DNA of 64,000 bases from Neobacillus sp. CF12 (GCF_030348765.1 NZ_JAUCEU010000007.1:5181501-5245500); one strand, 5' to 3'; shown: positions 45,387 to 55,091, numbered from the stretch's first letter. A program made the numbers and translations. The notes: generated from the sequence alone by a model not told the origin.

Positions 45387-47154
45387 AGCTAGAAAATGTG
45401 CAGAGCATGCTACGCTGCAAAGCTATTTAAATTGTTATATCCGTGAGACGGGAAAAGGCTCTTTAACAGAGGATGTTCCACCAGAGCTTAAACATGCCCA
45501 TTCAGGCAAATGGATGCAGCTTTCGCTTAAAAATAAATCTGCTTTATACATACCTTTAGCTTATTATTCAGAAACAGGACGCCACCTAGTTGGACCGGTA
45601 GTTTATCTAGGTTCTGAAAAGCTGAACTTCATGGACTGCATTGATGTGACGTTAATAGACTTGAATGCTGGCCAGCCGGCTGAAAAAAAGAATGAGCTGC
45701 TTACCCGCATTTCCCAGAGCTGCACACTGATGGCAGCATTTATTGAAAAACGTTCAGGTGAAGAAGACGAGCTGTATGGCACAGACTTTGATTTCCTGGC
45801 AGCAGAGCAGTCGCTTTTATTCGGACACCTGCTTCATCCTGCACCAAAAAGCAGGGAAGGGATGAATGAAGAGGAAATCAGATCCTATTCACCTGAATTA
45901 AAAGGCGCCTTTCCGCTCCATTATTTTAGAGCTCCTGCTGACCTTGTTTATTCTAAATCCCTGCTTCCGCATTCAGCCATTCAGCTGATCAAGCAAATGG
46001 TCCTTGATGATCCGGAAATAAAAAATGACTTCAAAAACAAGTATGCAAAAGAGGACGGGCACGCGCTGCTTCCGCTGCATCCGTGGCAGGCAATATATGT
46101 CCTTCAACATCATGAGATTAAGAGTCTTGCAGAAGCGGGAGTTATTGAGGACCTTGGACAGCATGGGCGTTCTTACTTTGCCACCTCCTCACTGAGGACA
46201 GTATTTCATCCTGATGTGCCGTTTATGCTGAAGTTTTCATTGAACATAAAAATTACGAATTCAGTGCGGGCTAATTTAATGAAGGAACTAGAACGCGGCG
46301 CAGAGGTAAAAGAACTGATGGAGGCCGGCCTCGGGAAGGAAATTTCAGATGAGTTTCCGCAGTTCAGGTTTGTTCACGATCCGGCATTTCTCACCTTGAA
46401 ACTGGAGGACAGGAAAGAATCCGGGTTTGAAGTCATCCTTCGCGATAACCCGTTTTATCAGGAAAATGCGGATCAAACAACGGCCATTGTCTCTTTATGC
46501 CAAGATGGACTGAAAAGAGGAACATCAAGACTTTCTAGCATAATCCGCGGCATAGCAGATAAAGAAAACCGCACCACAAGCGAAATCAGTTCGGACTGGA
46601 TAAAGCGTTACTTGGAGATTTCCCTAAAACCGATTCTCTGGCTTTATTATGAGAAGGGGATCGCACTTGAGGCTCATCAGCAAAACAGCATTGTTCAGTT
46701 GAATGACGGCTATCCTGAGCGATTCTTTTACCGTGATAATCAAGGGTTTTACTTCTGTGAATCAAAGAAGAGCGTACTTGAGTCATTTCTTCCTGAAGCG
46801 GGACAGAAAAGCGAAACCTTCTGTTCAGATGCAGTAGCGGATGAGCGCCTGCGATACTATTTCTTTTTCAATCATTTGTTCGGTATTGTGAATGCGTTCG
46901 GGACGGCAGGACTGGCAGACGAACGCATGCTGCTTAAGATCATCCGGGAAGAAATGGAAGCCTATTCTGTTCCAGTTGGACATCCTTCTCAGCTTATAAA
47001 AAGCTTCCTAGAACGCGAGAAACTGCCTTGCAAGGCCAATCTCATGACACGATTCCACGACTTAGATGAGCTTGTAGGTCCCCTTGAAACTCAGTCTGTG
47101 TATGTGGATGTTCCAAATCCACTGTTAAAAGAGGAGGCCGTCGCTTCATTATGA
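45373..47154 (+). CDS. rhbC: IucA/IucC family siderophore synthetase (RhbC-like)
   Basis: NRPS-independent siderophore synthetase that joins citrate to the acetyl-hydroxy-diaminopropane unit using ATP. The 593-residue protein has LLFGHLLHPAPKSREGM, the LLPLHPWQ motif, ATSSLRTVF, MLKFSLNIKITNSVRANL and EAHQQNSIVQL, the ATP and citrate binding blocks. The ATG at 45373 follows GGAGGAGG and lies inside the end of rhbB. It overlaps rhbD by four bases. Confidence 0.93.
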   Translation: MNRDEARKCAEHATLQSYLNCYIRETGKGSLTEDVPPELKHAHSGKWMQLSLKNKSALYIPLAYYSETGRHLVGPVVYLGSEKLNFMDCIDVTLIDLNAGQPAEKKNELLTRISQSCTLMAAFIEKRSGEEDELYGTDFDFLAAEQSLLFGHLLHPAPKSREGMNEEEIRSYSPELKGAFPLHYFRAPADLVYSKSLLPHSAIQLIKQMVLDDPEIKNDFKNKYAKEDGHALLPLHPWQAIYVLQHHEIKSLAEAGVIEDLGQHGRSYFATSSLRTVFHPDVPFMLKFSLNIKITNSVRANLMKELERGAEVKELMEAGLGKEISDEFPQFRFVHDPAFLTLKLEDRKESGFEVILRDNPFYQENADQTTAIVSLCQDGLKRGTSRLSSIIRGIADKENRTTSEISSDWIKRYLEISLKPILWLYYEKGIALEAHQQNSIVQLNDGYPERFFYRDNQGFYFCESKKSVLESFLPEAGQKSETFCSDAVADERLRYYFFFNHLFGIVNAFGTAGLADERMLLKIIREEMEAYSVPVGHPSQLIKSFLEREKLPCKANLMTRFHDLDELVGPLETQSVYVDVPNPLLKEEAVASL

Positions 47155-47702
47155 TTCAACAAGAAACAAACGCAGTGATTACGTTCCGCAAGGTTGATTT
47201 TGAGAAGGATGCGGTCTTGCTTCATCAGTGGCACCATGAGCCGCACGTCATTCCTTTTTGGCACCAGAACTTTCCGTTCAGCCAGTATGCAAAGCACTTA
47301 AAGGGTTTACTTTCGGACAGGCATCAAACCTTATGGATCGGCATGATGAACGGGAAAGAGATGAGCTACTGGGAAACATATTGGGCAAAAGACGATATCA
47401 TCGGCCGCTATTATGGTGCAGAACCATTTGATCAGGGAGTTCATTTGCTCATTGGAGACACCTCTTATTTAGGAAAAGGTTTGGCAGAGCCTATGCTTCA
47501 GAGCATCATGAAGCAGATGTTTTCTGACAGCAGGACAGCGAGGCTTGTTGCGGAACCTGATAGCCGCAACGCTAAAATGATTCACGTGTTTAAAAAGTGC
47601 GGGTTTGTTCCTCAAAAGGAGCTTAACCTTCCTGATAAACAAGCCATGTTTTTGATCTGCACAAGAGAAGATTTTGAAAGGAGGCTTACAAGTGATTTAT
47701 GA
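47151..47702 (+). CDS. rhbD: RhbD/IucB-like N-acetyltransferase
   Basis: Acetylates the hydroxylated diaminopropane. The 183-residue GNAT has ITFRKVDF, HQWHHEPHVIPFWHQNF, QGVHLLIGDTSYLGKGLAEP and LVAEPDSRNAKMIHVFKKCGF, typical of IucB. It begins at an ATGA overlap with rhbC and overlaps rhbE by 11 bases. It is the second of two IucB-like genes at this locus. Confidence 0.92.
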   Translation: MIQQETNAVITFRKVDFEKDAVLLHQWHHEPHVIPFWHQNFPFSQYAKHLKGLLSDRHQTLWIGMMNGKEMSYWETYWAKDDIIGRYYGAEPFDQGVHLLIGDTSYLGKGLAEPMLQSIMKQMFSDSRTARLVAEPDSRNAKMIHVFKKCGFVPQKELNLPDKQAMFLICTREDFERRLTSDL

Positions 47703-48999
47703 TGTGATTGGTGTCGGGCTTGGCCCGTTTAATCTGGGTATGGCTGCCCTTATAGATGAAACAGCCGAAATGGACGCTTTGTTTTTTGATCAAAAACCGG
47801 AGTTTGCCTGGCATGAAGGATTATTAATTGAAGGAACGACTCTTCAGGTTCCTTTTATGGCGGATGCCGTTACAATGGTTAATCCGGCGAGCAAATATAG
47901 CTTTTTGAATTATTTGCATCACCAGAAACGGCTGTACCACTTCTATTTTCTAGAATCGTTCCATATACCCCGTAGAGAATATAACCATTACCTCCAATGG
48001 GTCTCAAAGCAGCTGTCATCATGCCGGTTCAGCAAAAGAGTCATTGATATAGCCGAGCATTCGGATGGTTATGAAGTGAGTGTAGAAGATGTTTTGACAG
48101 GACATGTGAAGACTTATTACGCGAAGCATGTGGTCCTGGGAATGGGAAGTGCCCCGAATCTGCCGGAATGGACGGCGGCAGGCAGCCGGAATCTCTATCA
48201 TTCTTCTGAGTTTTTGCAAAGAAGGAATGAAGCACTGGGAGAGACAGTCACAGTAATCGGCTCAGGGCAAAGTGCAGCAGAGGTTTTCCTTGAGCTTTTA
48301 AAAGAACAGATAACTGCAGGCTTTAAGCTGAATTGGCTGACACGAACAGACGGTTTCTTTCCGATGGAATATTCCAAGCTCGGGCTTGAACATTTTTCAC
48401 CAGATTACACGGATTATTTTTACCGCTTACCTCAAAGCCTGAAGGATGAAGTTGTGTCGAAGCAGGATCCTCTTTATAAGGGAATAAGCGCAGATACGAT
48501 TGCAGACATTTACGATCTTTTATATGAAAGAACAATCGCTGGACAAAAGCTGGACGTACAGCTCCTTGCTAAAACGGCGATTAAAGATATCTCTGAATAT
48601 GGCGGCGGTCTAGAGCTCGACTGTTATCACAGGGAGGAGGGTGTATCGTTTAAGTTTGAATCAGATACCGTTATCGCTGCGACAGGATACAAAACCCTCT
48701 GGCCAAAAGCATTTAGCAGCCTGGCTCATTCGATGAGATGGGACGAAGCAGGACGCCCTGTTATTTCGAGAAACTATCAGGTCTACATGCATGAGACGAG
48801 AGATGAGCACATGGTGTTTATTCAAAACGGCGAGCTTCATACCCATGGGGTAGGAGCGCCTGATCTGGGGCTCGGCGCTTATCGGAATGCCGTTATCATA
48901 AATTCGATTGCCGGAAAAACGATTTTTGAGATTCCGGAAAAAAATGTCTTTCAGCACTTTGGGATCCAGCAGCTTGCCCGAAAGAAACAAACCGTATAG
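47692..48999 (+). CDS. rhbE: Diaminopropane N-monooxygenase (RhbE/IucD-like)
   Basis: FAD- and NADPH-dependent N-hydroxylation, the source of the hydroxamate. The 435-residue protein has the FAD motif GVGLGPFNLGMAAL, an NADPH motif VIGSGQSAAEVFLELL and the C-terminal ATGYKT and DLGLGAYRNAVIIN blocks of IucD/SidA-type enzymes. The GTG at 47692 is seven bases after AAAGGAGG, inside the end of rhbD. Confidence 0.93.
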   Translation: MIYDVIGVGLGPFNLGMAALIDETAEMDALFFDQKPEFAWHEGLLIEGTTLQVPFMADAVTMVNPASKYSFLNYLHHQKRLYHFYFLESFHIPRREYNHYLQWVSKQLSSCRFSKRVIDIAEHSDGYEVSVEDVLTGHVKTYYAKHVVLGMGSAPNLPEWTAAGSRNLYHSSEFLQRRNEALGETVTVIGSGQSAAEVFLELLKEQITAGFKLNWLTRTDGFFPMEYSKLGLEHFSPDYTDYFYRLPQSLKDEVVSKQDPLYKGISADTIADIYDLLYERTIAGQKLDVQLLAKTAIKDISEYGGGLELDCYHREEGVSFKFESDTVIAATGYKTLWPKAFSSLAHSMRWDEAGRPVISRNYQVYMHETRDEHMVFIQNGELHTHGVGAPDLGLGAYRNAVIINSIAGKTIFEIPEKNVFQHFGIQQLARKKQTV

Positions 49000-49012
49000 G
49001 AGAGTGAATGAA

Positions 49013-50791
49013 ATGGAAACGAATGTGAAAAAAAGGCACTGGGAAACAGCAAACAAACGGCTGCTTGCCAAAATGATTGCAGAGTTTTTATATGAAGACA
49101 TGATTTCAGCGGGGAAAACGGATGGTCTTTATCACCTTTCATTAAACGGCGGGACGATGTACAGATTCCAAGCGGAAGAACGGCTTATGGACAGCTACTG
49201 GATAGACCCTGACTCCATTCAGATAAAAACAGGCGGTGAATGGGTGAATGCTAAAAGCGCAGTTGCTTTCCTGCTTGAGCTGCAAAAGGAAATCGGCATC
49301 AAACCATTTACTGCCGCTTTTCTGATTGAAGAATATAAACGGACACTGCTTGCCGATGCCCATATCATGGCCAGCCAGGAAAATCAGCGGACTGAGTCCC
49401 TCCTTGAAATCGATTATGCAGAGCTTGAAGGGGAAATGACCGGTCATCCATGGATTACATATAACAAAGGAAGAATTGGATTTTCCTATACGGATTACCT
49501 ACAGTATGCGCCGGAACAGAAGAAGGAGGTAAAGCTTGACTGGATAGCTGTTTCAAAAGAGAAGGGGAGCTTTCATTCAATTGAAGAAGTAAATTATGAA
49601 GATTTACTGAAAAGCGAGCTGGGTGATTCCCTTTGGGTAACGTTTCAGAAGGTTCTGCATGAGGAAGGTATTCAGCCGGAGGACTATTTCTTCATGCCTG
49701 TTCATGAATGGCAGTGGAATCATGTCCTGGTACCACTTTTTTCAGAAGAGCTGTTTGAAAAGCGCATCGTTTATCTTGGAAAAGGAGAGGATGAGTACCT
49801 GCCACAGCAATCCATCAGAACGTTCGTGAACATGAAAGATAAGATGAAATATCATGTAAAGCTTCCGATGAGCATTTTGAATACACTCGTTTATCGCGGC
49901 CTGCCGTCTGAGCGGGTGGTGCTTGCTCCGGAAATCACGCAGCATATTCAGGGAATCCGGGATCGTGACTCATTCTTGCGTGATACATGCAGAGTTATAC
50001 TCCCTGGAGAAATAGCAAGCATGAACTACGCTCATCCTGATTATACAAAGCTGCAAGGGGCTCCATATCAATTCCTTGAAATGCTCGGTGTCATCTGGAG
50101 AGAAAGTATTTATTCGTTCCTAGACGAAGGAGAGCAAGCGATAACCCTAGCTGCGCTTTTATATGTTGGGGAGGACGGAGAATCCTATGCGCTTAAACTT
50201 GCCAAAAAGGCAGGCCTCAACGCAGAAGAGTGGACAAAACAGCTTTTTGATGTGCTGCTTCCGCCGCTTCTGCACTACTTATATCAATATGGAACCGTTT
50301 TTTCGCCGCACGGTCAGAATACCGTTGTCATTTTAAAGGACAGCAAACCGCACCGTCTCGCCGTTAAAGATTTTGTGGATGATGTGAACATCAGTGATCA
50401 GCCGCTGTCAGAGCTGGAAAACATCTCAGCAGAGTTAAAAAATGTGCTGAGAAGCGAGGCTCCGGAAGGACTCTGTCAATTTATCTTTACTGGATTGTTC
50501 GTATGCCACTTCCGCTATCTCGCAGACATTCTTCATCGGAGCAGGGAGCTGGATGAAACTGTTTTCTGGTACATGCTAAGAGAGACGATTCTTTCTTATC
50601 AGGCGCAGTTCCCAGAACTGAAAGAACGATTTGAGCTGTTTGATCTGCTGAGACCATCCTTTAAAAAACTTTGTCTCAACCGGAACAGGATGATAGAATA
50701 TGGGTATGGCGATGGCGTTGACCGGCCTCATGCTTCAGAATTTGGAAGAGTAAAAAACCCGCTGGCTACTGGAAAGCCTGCAGTTGTTTAA
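49013..50791 (+). CDS. rhbF: IucA/IucC family siderophore synthetase (RhbF-like)
   Basis: Second citrate-joining synthetase, completing the bis-hydroxamate. The 592-residue protein has GEMTGHPWITYNKGRIGF, MPVHEWQWNHVLVP, QQSIRTFVN, KYHVKLPMSILNTLVYRG and SPHGQNTVVIL. The ATG at 49013 follows GGAGAG placed at the rhbE stop. Last gene of the locus; a strong terminator follows and no export or uptake gene is adjacent. Confidence 0.93.
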   Translation: METNVKKRHWETANKRLLAKMIAEFLYEDMISAGKTDGLYHLSLNGGTMYRFQAEERLMDSYWIDPDSIQIKTGGEWVNAKSAVAFLLELQKEIGIKPFTAAFLIEEYKRTLLADAHIMASQENQRTESLLEIDYAELEGEMTGHPWITYNKGRIGFSYTDYLQYAPEQKKEVKLDWIAVSKEKGSFHSIEEVNYEDLLKSELGDSLWVTFQKVLHEEGIQPEDYFFMPVHEWQWNHVLVPLFSEELFEKRIVYLGKGEDEYLPQQSIRTFVNMKDKMKYHVKLPMSILNTLVYRGLPSERVVLAPEITQHIQGIRDRDSFLRDTCRVILPGEIASMNYAHPDYTKLQGAPYQFLEMLGVIWRESIYSFLDEGEQAITLAALLYVGEDGESYALKLAKKAGLNAEEWTKQLFDVLLPPLLHYLYQYGTVFSPHGQNTVVILKDSKPHRLAVKDFVDDVNISDQPLSELENISAELKNVLRSEAPEGLCQFIFTGLFVCHFRYLADILHRSRELDETVFWYMLRETILSYQAQFPELKERFELFDLLRPSFKKLCLNRNRMIEYGYGDGVDRPHASEFGRVKNPLATGKPAVV

Positions 50792-50799
50792 AAAAGTTA

Positions 50800-50837
50800 G
50801 GGTGACAGCATTCAATAGATGCTGCCACCCTTTTTTA
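50800..50837 (+). terminator. Rho-independent terminator after rhbF
   Basis: GGGTGACAGCAT and ATGCTGCCACCC pair with one mismatch, followed by six T. It marks the right end of the siderophore locus. Confidence 0.92.
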
Positions 50838-50870
50838 TCGTGAAATAGTAAACATATATTTTTATTCTAA

Positions 50871-50899
50871 TTGTTTAAAGAGTCACACTATATTATAAT
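50871..50899 (+). promoter_or_regulatory. lcfA promoter
   Basis: TTGTTT (50871-50876), 17 bases, TATAAT (50894-50899). I see no FadR-type palindrome near it. Confidence 0.55.
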
Positions 50900-50946
50900 G
50901 AAAGAGAAGCGGGAAAATTTACAATAGTATAAAAAGGAGGGTTACT

Positions 50947-52650
50947 ATGTATGATTCTAAACCATGGCTCACCGCTTATCCTAAAGAAATTCCTGCAGAA
51001 CTGGAGTTTCGAAAAGAACCTGTTCAGCAGTATTTAGTAGATGCAGCAAAAAGCTTTCCAGAAAAAGTTGCCATCCATTTCATGGGGAAGGAGATGACAT
51101 ATAAAGAGCTATACCATGAATCAATAGCATTTGCTAGTTATCTTCAGCAGATTGGTATTGCAAAAGGTGACCGAGTTGCCATCATGCTTGCCAATACTCC
51201 ACAATCAGTCATAAGTTATTTTGGTATATTAATGGCTGGGGGAATTGTTGTTCAAACCAATCCGTTATATACTGAACGTGAACTTGAATACCAAATGAAG
51301 GACTCAGGTGCAAAGGCGATCATCACACTCGACATCCTCTATCCTCGCGCTTCTAAGGTGATGCCGCAAACAGATTTGCAGCACATAATTGTAACCGCTA
51401 TCAAAGACTACCTGCCATTCCCAAAAAATCTAGTCTATCCTTTTATCCAGAAAAAGCAATATGGAATTGTTGTAAATGTAAAACATGAAGGCAATACCCA
51501 TCTATTTAAAGAAATCGTAAAAACGGAACCAAAAAAACTAGTACAATATGACTTTGACTTTGAAGAGGATGTAGCACTCCTGCAATATACTGGAGGTACA
51601 ACCGGTTCTCCAAAAGGGGTTATGCTGACACATAGAAATTTAGTAGCTAATTCATCCATGTGTACGGCTTGGCTTTATAAATCCAAACCTGGAGAGGAAT
51701 CAGTCCTAGGCATAGTTCCTTTTTTCCATGTCTATGGAATGACAATCATTATGATCTTATCTGTCATGCAGGCTTATAAGATGATAATATTACCAAAGTT
51801 TGACGCTCTTACTACATTAAAAACGATCCAAAAGCAGCGCCCTACCTTGTTTCCTGGTGCGCCAACCATTTATATCGGTCTATTAAATCATCCTGATTTG
51901 AAAAAATATGACTTATCTTCTATTGACTCTTGTCTTAGTGGCTCTGCTCCACTTCCAATAGAAGTTCAAGAAGAATTTGAGAAGGTTACAGGTGGGAAAC
52001 TTGTTGAAGGGTATGGATTAACAGAATCTTCTCCCGTGACACATTCAAATTTCTTATGGGATCGTCCGCGCGTAAAAGGCAGTATTGGTGTACCATGGCC
52101 AAATACAGAAGTAAAAATTATCTCATTGGATGATGGTGAAATCATGCCAGTTGGAGAAATTGGTGAAATCATCATAAAAGGTCCACAAGTGATGAAGGGT
52201 TATTGGAATCGACCAGATGCTACAGCGGAAACAGTTAAAGAAGGCTGGCTATATACTGGAGATCTTGGTTATATGGATGATAATGGATATTTCTATGTAG
52301 TAGATAGAAAGAAGGATATGATCATAGCTGGAGGATTTAATATCTACCCTAGAGAAATTGAAGAAGTCTTGTATGAGCATCCTGATGTATTGGAGGCCGT
52401 GGCTGCTGGTATTCCCGATCCATACCGTGGTGAAACCGTTAAGGCATATGTGGTGTTGAAGGAAGGCTCAAAACTTACCTCAGATGACTTGAATCAATAC
52501 GCTCGAAAATATTTAGCGGCATATAAAGCCCCACGATTATATGAATTTAGAGAAGAATTACCGAAAACAGCAGTAGGGAAGATTCTTAGAAGAACCCTTG
52601 TTGAAGAAGAAATGAGAAAAATAGAGGAAGAAAACAAAAAACATGCCTAA
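50947..52650 (+). CDS. lcfA: Long-chain fatty acid--CoA ligase
   Basis: Activates fatty acids to acyl-CoA, using ATP, for beta-oxidation. The 567-residue ANL-superfamily enzyme has the P-loop YTGGTTGSPKGVMLTHRNL (about residue 215), VEGYGLTESSPVTH, WLYTGDLGYMD and the C-terminal PKTAVGKILRRTL with the catalytic lysine. The ATG follows AAAAGGAGGG. First gene of the lcfA-fadR-fadB-etfB-etfA order known from B. subtilis. Confidence 0.95.
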   Translation: MYDSKPWLTAYPKEIPAELEFRKEPVQQYLVDAAKSFPEKVAIHFMGKEMTYKELYHESIAFASYLQQIGIAKGDRVAIMLANTPQSVISYFGILMAGGIVVQTNPLYTERELEYQMKDSGAKAIITLDILYPRASKVMPQTDLQHIIVTAIKDYLPFPKNLVYPFIQKKQYGIVVNVKHEGNTHLFKEIVKTEPKKLVQYDFDFEEDVALLQYTGGTTGSPKGVMLTHRNLVANSSMCTAWLYKSKPGEESVLGIVPFFHVYGMTIIMILSVMQAYKMIILPKFDALTTLKTIQKQRPTLFPGAPTIYIGLLNHPDLKKYDLSSIDSCLSGSAPLPIEVQEEFEKVTGGKLVEGYGLTESSPVTHSNFLWDRPRVKGSIGVPWPNTEVKIISLDDGEIMPVGEIGEIIIKGPQVMKGYWNRPDATAETVKEGWLYTGDLGYMDDNGYFYVVDRKKDMIIAGGFNIYPREIEEVLYEHPDVLEAVAAGIPDPYRGETVKAYVVLKEGSKLTSDDLNQYARKYLAAYKAPRLYEFREELPKTAVGKILRRTLVEEEMRKIEEENKKHA

Positions 52651-52731
52651 CCCACGCACTTCTTTTTTTTGCGTAATATAACTTGTCCCACCGGAAACAA
52701 TAAAGTAATATAAAAATGTCGTTGTATTTCT

Positions 52732-52784
52732 TGACAGAAATACAACTAATATCTATTATAAAAATATGAATGATTATTCATTCA
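52732..52784 (+). promoter_or_regulatory. fadR promoter with FadR operator
   Basis: TTGACA (52732-52737), 16 bases, TATTAT (52754-52759), followed by the near-perfect palindrome TGAATGATTATTCATTCA (52767-52784), which fits the Bacillus FadR operator TGAATGAMTANTCATTCA. Long-chain acyl-CoA would release FadR and induce fadR-fadB-etfBA. Confidence 0.85.
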
Positions 52785-52831
52785 TATTTTCTTTTTGTAG
52801 AAAATATTTCTTCAAGAGGAGGGAGAACACA

Positions 52832-53416
52832 ATGAAAAAAAATAAACCAAAATACATGCAAATCATCGATGCAGCCGTTATTGCAATCGCAGAAGTTGGT
52901 TATCACCAAGCACAGGTTTCAAAGATTGCAAAGCAAGCCGGTGTCGCAGATGGAACCATTTATCTTTATTTTAAAAACAAAGAAGACATTCTCATCTCAC
53001 TCTTTGAAGAAAAAATGGGAAGCTTTATTGAAAAAATAGATGAAATGATAGCAGGAAAAGAGACCGCGGCGGAGAAGTTATTAATGATGATAGAAGCTCA
53101 TTTTAAAAACCTGTCTGATGACCATCACATGGCAATCGTAACTCAACTTGAATTGAGACAGTCGAATAAAGAATTGCGTTTACGTATAAACAATGTTCTA
53201 AAAGGCTATTTACGCGTGATTGATAAAATCATCATTGAAGGGAAAGAAACGGGAGAGTTTTCAAGTGATCTCGATGTCCGTCTAGCCAGACAAATGATTT
53301 TTGGCACAATGGATGAAACCGTTACAACCTGGGTTTTAAATGAGGAGAAATACGATTTAGTCGCACTCGCTAAACCGGTTCATCAGCTACTGATTAAGGG
53401 CTGCGGGAATCATTAA
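52832..53416 (+). CDS. fadR: Fatty acid degradation regulator FadR (TetR family)
   Basis: Acyl-CoA-responsive repressor of beta-oxidation genes. The 194-residue length equals B. subtilis FadR. The N-terminal TetR helix-turn-helix is in VSKIAKQAGVADGTIYLYFKNKEDIL (about 25-50); the rest is the helical ligand domain. The ATG at 52832 has GAGGGAGAA upstream; the longer frame begins inside the operator. Autoregulated by the palindrome just upstream. Confidence 0.95.
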   Translation: MKKNKPKYMQIIDAAVIAIAEVGYHQAQVSKIAKQAGVADGTIYLYFKNKEDILISLFEEKMGSFIEKIDEMIAGKETAAEKLLMMIEAHFKNLSDDHHMAIVTQLELRQSNKELRLRINNVLKGYLRVIDKIIIEGKETGEFSSDLDVRLARQMIFGTMDETVTTWVLNEEKYDLVALAKPVHQLLIKGCGNH

Positions 53417-53446
53417 TTTTTGAGTGTACGAGAAGGAGGGATTCTA

Positions 53447-54220
53447 TTGGAATACTTAAAATGGTCTAATCAAGACTCTATCGCGACGATCACCATTGTG
53501 CGTCCACCGGCAAATGCCCTCTCACAAGGACTATTACGAGAACTGTCGGCTGTACTAGACGAAATTGAACCTAATCGTGACATTAAGGTGATTGTCATTC
53601 ATGGGGAAGGTCGTTTCTTCTCAGCAGGTGCAGATATTAAAGAATTCACAACCGTCTCTTCATCTGAAGGATTTGCGAATCTTGGAAAATTTGGACAGGA
53701 TTTGTTTGACCGGATGGAGAAATTTCCTAAACCAATCATTGCAGCTATTCATGGTGCAGCACTTGGCGGCGGCTTGGAACTAGCGATGGCTTGTCATATC
53801 CGTTTAGTGGGTGAAAAGTCCAAACTTGGTCTTCCAGAGCTGCAGCTTGGGTTAATCCCTGGCTTTGCCGGCACACAACGACTTCCTAAATATGTGGGCG
53901 TGGCACGGGCAGCAGAAATGCTGTTTACATCTGAGCCAATCACAGGAATGGAAGCGGTTCAATTTGGCTTGGCAAACCATGCATACCCAGAAGATGAAGT
54001 GTTAGAACAAGCACTTAAATTGGCGGGTAAAATTGCTAAGAAAAGTTCAGGGTCACTAAAAGCGACCATTCAATTATTAAACTATGCGAAAACTGAAGAG
54101 TTTTACGAAGGCTCCAAGAAGGAAGCTGAGTTATTTGGAGAAATTTTTGTATCCAATGATGCAAAAGAGGGAATTCAGGCTTTTATTGAAAAAAGAGAGC
54201 CGCATTTTAAAGGTGAATAA
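53447..54220 (+). CDS. fadB: Enoyl-CoA hydratase
   Basis: Hydrates 2-enoyl-CoA in beta-oxidation. The 257-residue crotonase has the oxyanion-hole block GRFFSAGADIKEF, AAIHGAALGGGLELAMACH and the catalytic glutamates in LPELQLGLIPGFAGTQRLP. The TTG at 53447 is six bases after AAGGAGGG; the longer frame starts before that site. It follows fadR by 30 bases. Confidence 0.94.
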   Translation: MEYLKWSNQDSIATITIVRPPANALSQGLLRELSAVLDEIEPNRDIKVIVIHGEGRFFSAGADIKEFTTVSSSEGFANLGKFGQDLFDRMEKFPKPIIAAIHGAALGGGLELAMACHIRLVGEKSKLGLPELQLGLIPGFAGTQRLPKYVGVARAAEMLFTSEPITGMEAVQFGLANHAYPEDEVLEQALKLAGKIAKKSSGSLKATIQLLNYAKTEEFYEGSKKEAELFGEIFVSNDAKEGIQAFIEKREPHFKGE

Positions 54221-54317
54221 CTTCTATCTCAATTAGAAGTTACGAATAAATTTTTTTTGCTAAAAATATTCTTAATCTTTGGAACAGAAAAAATGTTTGC
54301 ATTATAGGAGGGAAATC

Positions 54318-55091
54318 ATGAACATTTATGTACTTTTGAAAAGAACGTTTGATACGGAAGAAAAGATAACGATTGCAGGCGGAAAAATCAATGAAGATGG
54401 TGCAGAGTTTATCATTAATCCTTACGATGAATATGCAGTGGAAGAAGCTATTCAAGTCCGTGACGCAAATGGCGGGGAAGTAACCGTTATTTCTGTTGGT
54501 ACGGAAGAATCTGAAAAGCAATTACGTACAGCACTCGCTATGGGAGCTGATAAAGCAGTATTAATTAATACAGAAGATGATGTGCAGAATGGCGATCAAT
54601 TCACAACAGCTAAAATTATTGCTGAATATCTTAAGGATAAAGATGCAGACCTAATTTTGGGTGGAAATGTTGCTATTGATGGCGGTTCTGGTCAAGTAGG
54701 TCCACGTGTGGCTGAATTGTTAAACATTCCGTATGTGACGACGATTACAAAGCTTGAAATTAATGGTACAAATGTAACCGTTACCCGTGATGTTGAAGGT
54801 GATTCTGAAGTAATCGAAACAAGCCTGCCGTTATTGGTAACTGCTCAACAAGGGTTGAACGAGCCACGTTATCCATCACTCCCAGGTATTATGAAAGCGA
54901 AGAAAAAGCCGCTTGATGAATTAGAATTGGATGATCTTGATTTAGAAGAAGACGATGTTGAAGCAAAAACAAAAACAATTGAAATTTACTTGCCTCCTAA
55001 AAAGGAAGCTGGAAAAGTGTTATCTGGAGATTTAAATGATCAGGTAAAAGAACTTGTTCACCTTCTTCATACAGAAGCAAAAGTAGTTTAA
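54318..55091 (+). CDS. etfB: Electron transfer flavoprotein beta subunit
   Basis: Accepts electrons from acyl-CoA dehydrogenases with EtfA. The 257-residue length equals B. subtilis EtfB. It binds AMP structurally; the typical EWAIDGGSGQVGP-like loop (VAIDGGSGQVGPRVAE) and AQQGLNEPRYPSLPGIMKAKKKP are present. The ATG at 54318 follows TAGGAGGG; the ORF opens earlier but without a ribosome site. Confidence 0.96.
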   Translation: MNIYVLLKRTFDTEEKITIAGGKINEDGAEFIINPYDEYAVEEAIQVRDANGGEVTVISVGTEESEKQLRTALAMGADKAVLINTEDDVQNGDQFTTAKIIAEYLKDKDADLILGGNVAIDGGSGQVGPRVAELLNIPYVTTITKLEINGTNVTVTRDVEGDSEVIETSLPLLVTAQQGLNEPRYPSLPGIMKAKKKPLDELELDDLDLEEDDVEAKTKTIEIYLPPKKEAGKVLSGDLNDQVKELVHLLHTEAKVV

